Source of the DNA: Microbacterium sp. Root180
GTDB lineage: Bacteria > Actinomycetota > Actinomycetes > Actinomycetales > Microbacteriaceae
Reading direction: 5' to 3'
DNA: 64,000 nt
Assembly: GCF_001428485.1 (NCBI RefSeq)
Contig: NZ_LMHS01000001.1
Location: 310,404 to 374,403 of the forward strand
The notes beneath the pieces are model-generated. The model worked only from the letters and a program-made list of their open reading frames with translations, was not told where the DNA came from and ran no database searches. Position 1 is the stretch's first letter. Every line of letters begins with the position of its first letter. Below are positions 55,894 through 63,299 of this stretch, one piece after another. The translations under genes were made by a program, and so were the position numbers.

Positions 55894-56541
55894 TCAGGCT
55901 TCGACGAATGCCTCGCGGGGGCGTGCGCGGACCGACTCGGCATCGGTCGCGCCGAGCGAGGCCATGCCGCCGATCCATCGCTCGCGATCGGCATCCGTGC
56001 GGTGGCGAACTTCCGACAGGCGCGTCACGCCGCGCACCTTGATGCCGCAGTACTCCAGCGTGGCGTTGCGCAGCGACCGGATCGGCGCGTCGCGGTAGGT
56101 CCAGGCGTTCCAGACGACGGGCGAGTCCATCGTCATGACGATCCGCGCGGTGCGGCCGGTGAGCAGCTTGTCCCACAGGCGGCCGGTGGGACGGTAGCGG
56201 AAAGCGAAGCCCGACACGAAGACGCGGTCGATCCAGGTCTTGAGGGCTGCGGGGTACGACCCCCACCACTGCGGGAAGAAGATCGCGACGTGGTCGGCCC
56301 ATTCGACATCGGCGATGTACGCGGCGACGTCGGGGCTGAGTGCCACCTCGTCGTCGGTGCGGGGGACGCGAAGCTGAGCGCGGACGGACGGATGCTCCGG
56401 CACGGCGTCGTGCGCGAGGTCGACCATGCGCACGTCGGCGCCGCCGGCCCGCGCGGCGCTCGCGTACGAGTCGGCGAGGGAGTGGGTGAGGCTGCCGGCG
56501 AGCGGGGTGCCGACGATGACGAGGATGCGGGGAGCGTTCAT
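55894..56541 (-). CDS. Flavodoxin-fold NAD(P)H-quinone reductase (MdaB/NQO1-like)
   Basis: A 215-residue flavodoxin-like oxidoreductase. RILVIVGTPLAGSLTHSLAD is the FMN phosphate loop; FFPQWWGSYPAALKTWIDRV is the family signature, followed by FVSGFAFRY. Such enzymes reduce quinones by two electrons and are often induced by redox-active compounds. ATG 56541 overlaps the MarR-gene stop by 4 nt (ATGA), so the pair is one operon, with twin operators upstream of the regulator. Confidence 0.9.
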   Translation of the reverse strand: MNAPRILVIVGTPLAGSLTHSLADSYASAARAGGADVRMVDLAHDAVPEHPSVRAQLRVPRTDDEVALSPDVAAYIADVEWADHVAIFFPQWWGSYPAALKTWIDRVFVSGFAFRYRPTGRLWDKLLTGRTARIVMTMDSPVVWNAWTYRDAPIRSLRNATLEYCGIKVRGVTRLSEVRHRTDADRERWIGGMASLGATDAESVRARPREAFVEA

Positions 56542-57002
56542 GTGCGGTTCTCCTGAGGAACGGGACCGGGCTGTCCCTTGATGAAGGCGGTGAGGGCGAC
56601 GAGCTGGGCGTTGAGGCGGGGTGCATCGATGGGGTCGTCGGCGAGCGCGGGGTGCGAGAGCATCTCGGCGAAGGCGTGCTCGAGCACGCCTCCCGCGTCT
56701 CGGACGAGCGCGGAACCCTTCGGGGTGAGGGAGAGCAGGATGCTGCGCCCCGCGCCGGGCTGCGATGCGGCCGTGATCCATCCCTCGTCGACGAGCCCGG
56801 GGACGCGCTTGCTGACGGCCGCCTTGGTGACGCCGAGACAGTGTGCGAGCGTCGTCATGTCCGCCGGCTCCGCGTCGAAGAGCACCGCGAGGAACTGGAA
56901 GTGGTTGTACGTCACGCCGTACCCGCGCTGCAGTGCGGCGTCGGCGAACGCGTCGAGTTCGGCGAGCAGCTCGTGGAGCGTGAAGGTCAGTCGATCGGAC
57001 AC
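56538..57002 (-). CDS. MarR-family transcriptional regulator
   Basis: A 154-residue winged-helix regulator. The DNA-binding part is FQFLAVLFDAEPADMTTLAH, CLGVTKAAVSKRVPGLVDEG and the wing RSILLSLTPKGSALV. GTG 57002 begins only 8 nt downstream of two palindromic operators, suggesting autorepression. The gene partners a quinone reductase, so a quinone or oxidant is a reasonable inducer; no conserved sensing Cys is obvious apart from the Cys in HCLGV at the helix-turn-helix. Confidence 0.88.
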   Translation of the reverse strand: MSDRLTFTLHELLAELDAFADAALQRGYGVTYNHFQFLAVLFDAEPADMTTLAHCLGVTKAAVSKRVPGLVDEGWITAASQPGAGRSILLSLTPKGSALVRDAGGVLEHAFAEMLSHPALADDPIDAPRLNAQLVALTAFIKGQPGPVPQENRT

Positions 57003-57009
57003 GTCTGCG

Positions 57010-57048
57010 AGTCAACCAGTTGACTCGACGTAAGTCAACTGGTTGACA
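57010..57048. promoter_or_regulatory. Twin MarR operators
   Basis: AGTCAACCAGTTGACT (57010-57025) is a perfect palindrome, and GTCAACTGGTTGAC (57034-57047) is a near-identical palindrome with centres 23 bp apart (about two helical turns). Both lie directly before the MarR start and overlap TTGACT-type -35 elements on the minus strand. Confidence 0.85.
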
Positions 57049-57170
57049 CTGGTTCGGGCGCCTCGCATCCGGGCGCCCGCAAGCCGGCTTTTCATGTCAC
57101 GATGAGACGCCCCCGGCGGGACATAGGCGCGTTCTCGGCAAGCGGGGAATTGGATGTCGGCGGGTCCTCC

Positions 57171-57182
57171 TACGCTCGCGGT
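57171..57182 (+). promoter_or_regulatory. Leaderless promoter -10 box
   Basis: TACGCT (57171-57176) is exactly 6 nt before GTG 57183, which decides the start of the MmcQ-like gene. Confidence 0.55.
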
Positions 57183-57584
57183 GTGGCCATTCTCGACGAC
57201 GTCCGGCGAACCGCGGACCGCCTGCCGGGCAGCGAGGAGCGCGCGACCACCGGCGGGGCGGCGTGGTTCGTGCGCGGCAAGCTGTACGCCTGGGAGTGCC
57301 ACCCGTGGCCGAGCATTCCCGAAGAGGTGCGGGCGATCGTCGCGAGCGAACTCGTCGTCGCGGTGAAGATCGCCGACCGGGTCGACGCCCTCGCCCTGCG
57401 TGAGATGCAGCCCGACGTGTTCCTGCCGGCGACCACCGCATGGAGCGAGCCGAAGGTCGCATTCCGCATGGGCGGCATCGACGCCGATCATCTCGCCGAG
57501 CTCGTCACCGAGGCCTGGCGCACCCAAGCGCCGAAGTATCTCCGGCGGGAGTACGACGACGCGCCGGCGGGGCAGCCGGCGTGA
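57183..57584 (+). CDS. MmcQ/YjbR-family protein
   Basis: A 133-residue protein of the MmcQ/YjbR type (CyaY-like fold): VRRTADRLPGSEERATTGG, then AAWFVRGKLYAWECHPW, and the C-terminal pattern HLAELVTEAWRTQAPKYL. Family members are thought to bind DNA or nucleic acid, but the role is unproven. The GTG at 57183 fits the leaderless box; the frame upstream of it lacks a promoter or ribosome binding site. Its stop overlaps the next GTG by 4 nt. Confidence 0.85.
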   Translation: MAILDDVRRTADRLPGSEERATTGGAAWFVRGKLYAWECHPWPSIPEEVRAIVASELVVAVKIADRVDALALREMQPDVFLPATTAWSEPKVAFRMGGIDADHLAELVTEAWRTQAPKYLRREYDDAPAGQPA

Positions 57585-58123
57585 GCGGGAGCGTCACGAT
57601 CCTCACCGGGCCGGCCGGCGCGGGCAAGAGCACGGTGGCCAGGGTGCTCGCCGCGTCCCTCGAGCTCTCCGTCCACCTGCACACCGACGACTTCTGGGAC
57701 TTCATCTCGGCCGGCGCGATCCTGCCGTACCTGCCCGGATCCGACGCGCAGAACCACACCGTGCTCGAGGCCACTGCCGCCGCGGCGTTCGCGTATGCCG
57801 AGGGCGGCTACGACGTCGTCGCCGACGGGGTGGTCGGGCCGTGGATGCTCGATCACTACCGCGATGCGGCGCGGGAGCATCCGGGCATCCCGCTGCGGTA
57901 CGTCGTCCTCAGGCCCCCGCTCGATGCCACCCTCGAGCGGGCACGATCGCGCACGGCGGCGAACGCCCTCACCGACGCCGACGTCGTCGCCGATCTCTGG
58001 GGCAGGTTCACAGAGCTCGGCGTGCTCGAAAGGCACGCCATCGACACGACCGCCCTCGACGTCGATCAGACCGTGGCGGCCGTCCGATCCGCGCTGGCCT
58101 CACCCGAGTACGTCATCCGCTGA
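57581..58123 (+). CDS. P-loop small-molecule kinase (AAA/zeta-toxin or shikimate-kinase-like)
   Basis: A 180-residue P-loop kinase. Walker A is LTGPAGAGKSTVARVLA at residues 8-24; HLHTDDFWDFI carries the substrate-side Asp pair; VVADGVVGPWML is the Walker B-like strand; RSRTAANALTDADVV is the lid. The nearest look-alikes are AAA_33 and zeta-toxin-like kinases that phosphorylate antibiotics, nucleosides or sugars. The substrate is unknown. GTG 57581 overlaps the previous stop, so it is coupled to the MmcQ-like gene. Confidence 0.82.
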   Translation: MSGSVTILTGPAGAGKSTVARVLAASLELSVHLHTDDFWDFISAGAILPYLPGSDAQNHTVLEATAAAAFAYAEGGYDVVADGVVGPWMLDHYRDAAREHPGIPLRYVVLRPPLDATLERARSRTAANALTDADVVADLWGRFTELGVLERHAIDTTALDVDQTVAAVRSALASPEYVIR

Positions 58124-58168
58124 CTTCTCGCGAGCGGATGCCGGTGCTCGATGACGCCATTCTCACCG

Positions 58169-58903
58169 TCACGCGGTGAATCGGGCGAGGAACTCGCGCG
58201 TGCGGTCCTCGCGCGGTGCTCCGAAAACCTCCGCCGGAGTCCCCGACTCGAGGATGCGCCCCCCGTCGAGGAACATGACGCGGTCCGCGACGTCGCGGGC
58301 GAACGCCATCTCGTGGGTGGCCATCACGATCGTCATGCCGTCGTCGGCGAGCGAGCGCACGAGGTCGAGCACGTCGGCCACGAGCTCGGGATCGAGGGCC
58401 GAGGTGATCTCATCGAGCAGCAGCACTTCGGGGTCGGTCGCGATCGCGCGCACGATCGCCGCGCGCTGCTGCTGACCGCCCGACAGGCGATCAGGGTGCT
58501 CGTGGGCCTTGTCGGCGAGTCCGATGCGCTCGAGCAGCCGCATGCCGCGCTCTTCCGCGTCGACCCGCCGCACTCGCCCGACCACGCGGGACGCGAGGGT
58601 GACGTTGTCCAGCACCGAGAGGTGCGGGAACAGGTTGTAGCTCTGGAAGACGATCCCGAAGCGGGCACGCAGGCGGTTCGCGTCGATGCGCGGATCGGAG
58701 ATGTCTTCGTCGTCGAGCAGGATCCGCCCGTCGTCGATCGGCTCGAGCAGGTTGAGGCAGCGCAGGAGCGTCGACTTGCCCGATCCGCTCGCGCCGATGA
58801 GGGCGACGACCTCGTGCGCATCCAGCGACAGGTCGACGCCCTCGAGCACCGGGCGGTCGCCGAACGACTTCCAGATCCCCTCCGCGCGCAGCAGTGTGGT
58901 CAC
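58169..58903 (-). CDS. Polar amino acid ABC transporter ATP-binding protein (GlnQ-like)
   Basis: A 244-residue ATPase. Walker A LIGASGSGKSTLLRCLN, Q-loop FGIVFQSYNLFPHLSV, signature LSGGQQQRAAIVRAI, Walker B VLLLDEITSALDPEL and H-loop MATHEMAFARDV are all intact. The pattern NLLEPIDDGRILL is typical of polar amino acid importers. GTG 58903 overlaps the permease stop by 4 nt. It is the third gene of a binding protein, permease, ATPase operon read leftwards. Confidence 0.94.
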   Translation of the reverse strand: MTTLLRAEGIWKSFGDRPVLEGVDLSLDAHEVVALIGASGSGKSTLLRCLNLLEPIDDGRILLDDEDISDPRIDANRLRARFGIVFQSYNLFPHLSVLDNVTLASRVVGRVRRVDAEERGMRLLERIGLADKAHEHPDRLSGGQQQRAAIVRAIATDPEVLLLDEITSALDPELVADVLDLVRSLADDGMTIVMATHEMAFARDVADRVMFLDGGRILESGTPAEVFGAPREDRTREFLARFTA

Positions 58904-59745
58904 AGCACCGAACCTGCCTGCTCTCGATCGCGCAGCCGCGCGGTGTACCAGTCCGTGAGCCGGATCGTGGGGAACGCGAGCAGCACGAACAGTACGCCCG
59001 CGACGACGTAGGGCGTGAAGTTGTACGCCAGCGATGCCTCCGACCGCGCGGCGGCGACAGCATCCATCGCCCCCAGGATCGAGACGAGACCCACGTCTTT
59101 CTGCATCGAGATGAAGTCGTTCATGAGCGGCGGCGTCATCTTGCGCAGCGCCTGCGGGAGGACCACGCGTCGCAGCGTCTGCACGTGCCCGAGCCCGAGG
59201 GCCCGCGCGGCGAGCCGCTGCGACGGATGCACGGACTCGATGCCCGCGCGGATCACCTCGGCCACGTACGCGGAGTACGTCAGAGTGACCGCGATGACCC
59301 CGAGCACGACGGGGGAGATGCGGGTGTTGAGGATCGTCGGAAGACCGAATCCGAACAGGTAGAGCACGATGATGAACGGCAGGCCGCGGAACAGGTCGGT
59401 ATACGCGGCGGCGACGAAGCGCACGGGGAAGAACACCGGGCCGCGGAGCGTCCGCAGCAGCGCGACGATCAGCGCGAAGATGCTGACGGTGACGACGGAC
59501 CAGCCCAGCACCTGCAGGTTGAGCAGGAAGCCCTCCCACACGCGCGGGAACGCCTGGACGGCGACCGCGGGGTTGAAGAACGCCTGCTGCACTGCCGTCC
59601 AGCCGGCGGTGTTGAAGACGAACACCCACGCGAGCGCGGCGAACGCGATGGTCGAGCCGATCGCGACCAGCACCGATCGCTGCGACTGCCGCCTTCGAAA
59701 GGCGCGTCGATCGAGCTCGAGCGCACTCGGCTGGTGCAGGGTCAC
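58900..59745 (-). CDS. Polar amino acid ABC transporter permease
   Basis: A 281-residue permease of the HisM/GlnP type. Helices lie near residues 28-48, 70-95 and 105-130, with further ones to the C-terminus. The conserved motif RFVAAAYTDLFRGLPFIIVL and the coupling loop ESVHPSQRLAARALGLGHVQ are clear, followed by VVLPQALRKMTPPLMNDFI. The basic first 24 residues are cytoplasmic. It lies 28 nt after the binding-protein gene. Confidence 0.93.
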   Translation of the reverse strand: MTLHQPSALELDRRAFRRRQSQRSVLVAIGSTIAFAALAWVFVFNTAGWTAVQQAFFNPAVAVQAFPRVWEGFLLNLQVLGWSVVTVSIFALIVALLRTLRGPVFFPVRFVAAAYTDLFRGLPFIIVLYLFGFGLPTILNTRISPVVLGVIAVTLTYSAYVAEVIRAGIESVHPSQRLAARALGLGHVQTLRRVVLPQALRKMTPPLMNDFISMQKDVGLVSILGAMDAVAAARSEASLAYNFTPYVVAGVLFVLLAFPTIRLTDWYTARLRDREQAGSVL

Positions 59746-59773
59746 GTGACGACGTTAGCGGAGCGGCGCGAGG

Positions 59774-60634
59774 TCACTGCAGCTGGGTGATGCCGTCCGT
59801 GAAGACGCCGAGCCACTCCTCCTCCAGCTGTTCGAGCGTCCCGTTGTCGCGGAGCGTGTCGACCGCCGCCGTGACCGCCGCCGTCAGCGGGGAGTCCTTC
59901 GCCAGCAGCAGCCCCCACTGGTCGGGCACGCCCGCCGCGGGCAGCTCGCCGACGATGAAGGAGTCGTCGATGTAGAAGTTGGCCGCGACGTACGCCGTCG
60001 GCGTATCGAGCACGATCGCGTCGATCTGATTCGCGCTCAGCGCAGCGACGGCATCCTCGTTCGAGCTGTAGAGCTGCGGCTCGACGTTCGGGGCGATCGC
60101 CTCTTCGATGGTCGTCGCGCTCGTCGATCCCGACATGGCACCCAGCACGAGATCCTTGAGCCCCGCGATGTCGGTGACGCCCTCGGCCGCGCCGCCCTGC
60201 AGTGCGACGACGGACTGGCTCGCCTCGTAGTACGGCGACGAGAAGTCGACCGCCTGCTTGCGCTCGTCGGTGATCGTGTACTGCTGGATGTTGACATCGA
60301 AGCTCTTCGGGCCCGGCGCGATGGCCGCTTCGAAGCTGGTGCGCACCCACACGACGTCCTCCGCGTCGAAGCCGAGCTCCTCGGCGACGGCGTAGGCCAC
60401 GGCCGCTTCGAAGCCCTCGCCGGACTCGGGGGCGTCGTCGATCACGTAGGGCTCGTAGGCGGTCTCGCCGGTCGCGATCGTCAGTTTGCCCGGCGTGATG
60501 AGGGCATCGGCCGGGAAGGCCGCGTCGTCGCTGGGAGCGGAGCTCGGCGATGCGGGGGTGTTCGATGCGCAGCCGGTCAGGGCCAGGACAAGGGCGGCGC
60601 CGACGACGGCGAAGCGGACGGAACGGCGAACCAT
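59774..60634 (-). CDS. Polar amino acid ABC transporter substrate-binding lipoprotein
   Basis: A 286-residue SBP_bac_3 family protein. Signal peptide and lipobox LALTGC (Cys near residue 22) are followed by LTIATGETAYEPYVIDD, GFEAAVAYAVAEELGF, DVNIQQYTITDERKQAVDFS and YYEASQSVVAL, the classic polar amino acid binding pattern. Specificity is not evident. ATG 60634 lies 5 nt after a GGAGG on this strand. The 177-bp gap upstream has an imperfect tandem repeat of about 13 nt around CAGCATCCGGC just before the ribosome binding site, and no gene. Confidence 0.93.
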   Translation of the reverse strand: MVRRSVRFAVVGAALVLALTGCASNTPASPSSAPSDDAAFPADALITPGKLTIATGETAYEPYVIDDAPESGEGFEAAVAYAVAEELGFDAEDVVWVRTSFEAAIAPGPKSFDVNIQQYTITDERKQAVDFSSPYYEASQSVVALQGGAAEGVTDIAGLKDLVLGAMSGSTSATTIEEAIAPNVEPQLYSSNEDAVAALSANQIDAIVLDTPTAYVAANFYIDDSFIVGELPAAGVPDQWGLLLAKDSPLTAAVTAAVDTLRDNGTLEQLEEEWLGVFTDGITQLQ

Positions 60635-60811
60635 GGGAGCCTCCGGGATGCTGGGATGCCGCGCCGGATGCTGTGCCGAATGCTGTGCGGCGGGCGCGGT
60701 CACCCCATTCTCGCGGGCGGACGCCGTGCCGGGATCGTTCGGCGGCGAATTGTTACACCGAGGCGATGTTCGGCCGCGCACAGGATGCGCGTGCACCTGT
60801 TGCCGGAGGCG

Positions 60812-61051
60812 CTACTCCTCGGTGCCGTGCGGCATCGGCAGCGCGCCGTCGGCGGGCGGATTCTCGTCGCCCTCGTGCGGCATGGGCAGCGCGCCGTCGA
60901 CAGCGGGATCCTCGTCGCCCTCGTGCGGCATGGGCAGCGCGCCATCCACCGGCGGCGTCGCGTCGTCCGAGCCGTGGGGCATGGGCATGGCCGTGCTCTG
61001 CTCGGCGTCAGCGGTGGCGTCGTGGTGCGGGTGCTCGTTCGTGTCCGACAT
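60812..61051 (-). CDS. Small acidic tandem-repeat protein (PMPHG/E motif)
   Basis: A 79-residue acidic protein. After a His/Thr-rich start (MSDTNEHPHHDATADAEQST) it consists of repeats of about 17 residues: three copies of DGALPMPH plus a first variant AMPMPHGSDD. There is no signal peptide, membrane segment or Cys. The DNA repeats with the same 51-nt period, so the array may vary in copy number. ATG 61051 is supported by GAAGG about 8 nt upstream. No homologous family was recognised; the regular Met-Pro-His spacing could bind metal. It lies downstream of the sigma-factor operon on the same strand. Confidence 0.6.
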   Translation of the reverse strand: MSDTNEHPHHDATADAEQSTAMPMPHGSDDATPPVDGALPMPHEGDEDPAVDGALPMPHEGDENPPADGALPMPHGTEE

Positions 61052-61163
61052 GGGAATCCCTTCGTCCTTCCCTCCACACTGTCGGGTGGGGCGCCGCCGC
61101 GCACGGGTCTTGACAAGGCCGCTCGACGTCGTCGGGTCGCGACCCACGGCTTGGCGCGCGGTC

Positions 61164-62222
61164 TCAGGTGCGATCCCGCTCGCGGCGGGCCCGCACCGCG
61201 GCGAGCGCGGCCGTCGCTCCGGCGGTCGGAGCGACGACGACGAGCCCGCCGTAGAGCGTCACGAGCGCATCCAGGTCGAGCTCGCCGGTACGGGCGCGGT
61301 CGCAATGGACGGCCTGGATCGCCGCTTCGAGCTGGAAGCGCCCGAGCGGATGCCCGAGCGCTGAGGCGCGCCGCAGCAGCGCCGCGCCCTCTCGGATGAG
61401 TTCGGCATCCCACTCCGCCGGATCCTGTTCGTCCAGCGGCGGCCAGGGGGAGTGGACGCGGGCCGGCGCCCGTGACTGCGCGTAGGTGAGGAGCGCCGCC
61501 AGGCCCCAGGCCTCGGGCTCGTCGTCGAGGAGGGTGGCCACGAGGACGGCGAGCCAGCGTGACTCGTCGGCGATCGACTCGCGCGGGGTGTCGCCCTGGT
61601 CGAGCCAGTCGATCGCGTAGGCGCCGTAGATCGCCTCGAGCACCGCGGCGAGGCGCTGCGGCATGTCGTCGCGGGTGGGCACGCGGAACGGGATCCCCGC
61701 GTCGCGGATGCGGCGCTTGGCCCGCACGAGCCGCTGGGCCATCGTCGCGGGCGCCACATCGAAGGCGGCGGCGATCTGCGCGGCGTCGAACCCGAGCACG
61801 GTCTGGAGCATCAGGGGTGTGCGCGCGGCCGGGTCGATCGCGGGGTGGGCGCACGCGAACAGCAGCTCGAGCCGGCGGTCGGGGATCTCGTTGCGGCGCT
61901 CGATCACCGCCGAGGGATCGAGCGCGTCGTCGGTCGCGAGTGCCGCCGCGACGACGTCGTCCAGTGCCACGCCGGTGCGGCGCGCGGCCGAGCCGAACGC
62001 GTCGCGGAGCCGGTTGCGGGCCACGGTCAGGAGCCACCCTTCGGGATTGGCGGGGATGCCGGCATCCGGCCACGTCCGCAGCGCCCGTTCGAAGGCGTCG
62101 GAGAGCGCGTCCTCGGCGAGCGCGAGGTCGCGGATGCCGGACGCCAGGAGCGCGAGAAGGTGGCCGTACGACGCCCGGGCGGCATGCTCTGCGGCCGCCC
62201 GGACGTCGTGGCCGTCGGACAT
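61164..62222 (-). CDS. ECF sigma factor, ECF42-like with C-terminal helical extension
   Basis: A 352-residue sigma factor. Sigma region 2 (about residues 10-80) has LALAEDALSDAFERALRTWP and NPEGWLLTVARNRLRD; region 4 (about 125-180) has LMLQTVLGFDAAQIAAAFDV and AQRLVRAKRRIRDAGI. The long C-terminal part, with LLDDEPEAWGLAALLTYAQS and GRFQLEAAIQAVHCD, is the helical (DUF6596/TPR-like) extension of ECF42. The adjacent DGPF protein supports the class. ATG 62222 shares one base with the upstream stop. No anti-sigma factor is nearby, as usual for this class. Confidence 0.9.
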   Translation of the reverse strand: MSDGHDVRAAAEHAARASYGHLLALLASGIRDLALAEDALSDAFERALRTWPDAGIPANPEGWLLTVARNRLRDAFGSAARRTGVALDDVVAAALATDDALDPSAVIERRNEIPDRRLELLFACAHPAIDPAARTPLMLQTVLGFDAAQIAAAFDVAPATMAQRLVRAKRRIRDAGIPFRVPTRDDMPQRLAAVLEAIYGAYAIDWLDQGDTPRESIADESRWLAVLVATLLDDEPEAWGLAALLTYAQSRAPARVHSPWPPLDEQDPAEWDAELIREGAALLRRASALGHPLGRFQLEAAIQAVHCDRARTGELDLDALVTLYGGLVVVAPTAGATAALAAVRARRERDRT

Positions 62223-62602
62223 CAGCCCGCGAACGGGGTCCAGGCGCCGTCGACGAAGCGCGTCGCGGTCGGACGGATCTCGACGGCGCCCCACCCGGCG
62301 GAGGGCGCCTTCGCCGCCCACGCGATCGCCTCGTCGAGGTCGGCCACCTCGACCACGAAGCTGCCGCCGAGCTGCTCCTTGGTGTCGGCGAAGGGTCCGT
62401 CCTGGACGCGCAGGGTGCCGTCCGCGGCGCTGACCGTCGTCGTCACCGCAGAGGGCTGGAGAACTTCGGCCGAGCGGAGGATGCCGGCCGCGTCGATCGC
62501 CTTGGCGTAGTCGTCGAACTCGCGCATCCCCTCGGCCATCGCCTCGGGGCCGAGCTCGTCGGCGCTCATCTCGGGGTAGTGCAGGAGAAGCGTGTACCGC
62601 AT
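62222..62602 (-). CDS. YCII/DGPF-domain protein
   Basis: A 126-residue dimeric ferredoxin-like fold protein. It begins MRYTLLLHYPEMSADELGPE and contains the diagnostic DGPFADTKEQLGGSFVVE block near residue 67, followed by the usual YCII end with VEIRPTA. DGPF proteins are the standard partner of ECF42 sigma factors, though their biochemical role is unknown. AAAGGAC lies about 8 nt before ATG 62602. The TGATG overlap couples it to the sigma factor. Confidence 0.92.
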   Translation of the reverse strand: MRYTLLLHYPEMSADELGPEAMAEGMREFDDYAKAIDAAGILRSAEVLQPSAVTTTVSAADGTLRVQDGPFADTKEQLGGSFVVEVADLDEAIAWAAKAPSAGWGAVEIRPTATRFVDGAWTPFAG

Positions 62603-62676
62603 GGTGTCGTCCTTTCGTCAGTGCTGCGACACCACGATGACGATCGCGCCGGGCGCGGATCGACAGGTCGCCGCGA

Positions 62677-63249
62677 TCAGCCTTTGCCCAGCTCGTCGAG
62701 CATGCGGCGCTGCTCGTCGGTGAGGCCGTCGTCCAACTCGCGGCGCCCGGCCCCGGAGGCCTCGGGGTTCTGCGGAATCGCTGGGGCGGAAGCATCCGTC
62801 GCCGTCGCCGACCGCCCACCCGACGCCTTGTCGTACAGGGCGCCCGCGTGCGCCTCGACCCTGTCGTCGATCGCGTCGTAGATCGCCCATCCGATCAGCA
62901 GGATGACGGGCGGCAGGACGTAGCCCCAGAACGCACCGAAGAAGCCGCCGCCGATCGTGACGCCCGACAGCAGCACGGTGGCGATCCACACCAGGAACGC
63001 GAGCGCGAACGCCAGGAGGAACTCGATGAGCTTCTCACCGGCCTTGGTGCGCTGGTTCGCGGACTTCGCCGCCATCGTGCGGAACCAGTTCTGCACGGCC
63101 GGCTTGATCCAGATGGAGATCGCGGTGAGCACGACGGCGGCCCACAGCGCCGACCATCCGACGTGCGCGGGAGTGAGGAATCCGATCACCAGCAGCACGA
63201 CGATGTTGAAGACGAGCAGCGAGAGGAATCGCACGGTCCACTTCTTCAT
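62677..63249 (-). CDS. Membrane protein of unknown function
   Basis: A 190-residue protein with about four hydrophobic helices (near residues 8-27, 33-50, 75-97 and 100-122) and a soluble tail of about 65 residues ending in DGLTDEQRRMLDELGKG. The end resembles short amphipathic recruitment helices, but no family was recognised. ATG 63249 is preceded on this strand by CACAGT and 6 nt, possibly a leaderless promoter. Neighbours give no functional clue. Confidence 0.6.
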   Translation of the reverse strand: MKKWTVRFLSLLVFNIVVLLVIGFLTPAHVGWSALWAAVVLTAISIWIKPAVQNWFRTMAAKSANQRTKAGEKLIEFLLAFALAFLVWIATVLLSGVTIGGGFFGAFWGYVLPPVILLIGWAIYDAIDDRVEAHAGALYDKASGGRSATATDASAPAIPQNPEASGAGRRELDDGLTDEQRRMLDELGKG

Positions 63250-63299
63250 GGACTCACTGTGCCACGTCGCGCGGCCGGCCCGCGAGATCGGCCGCGACG

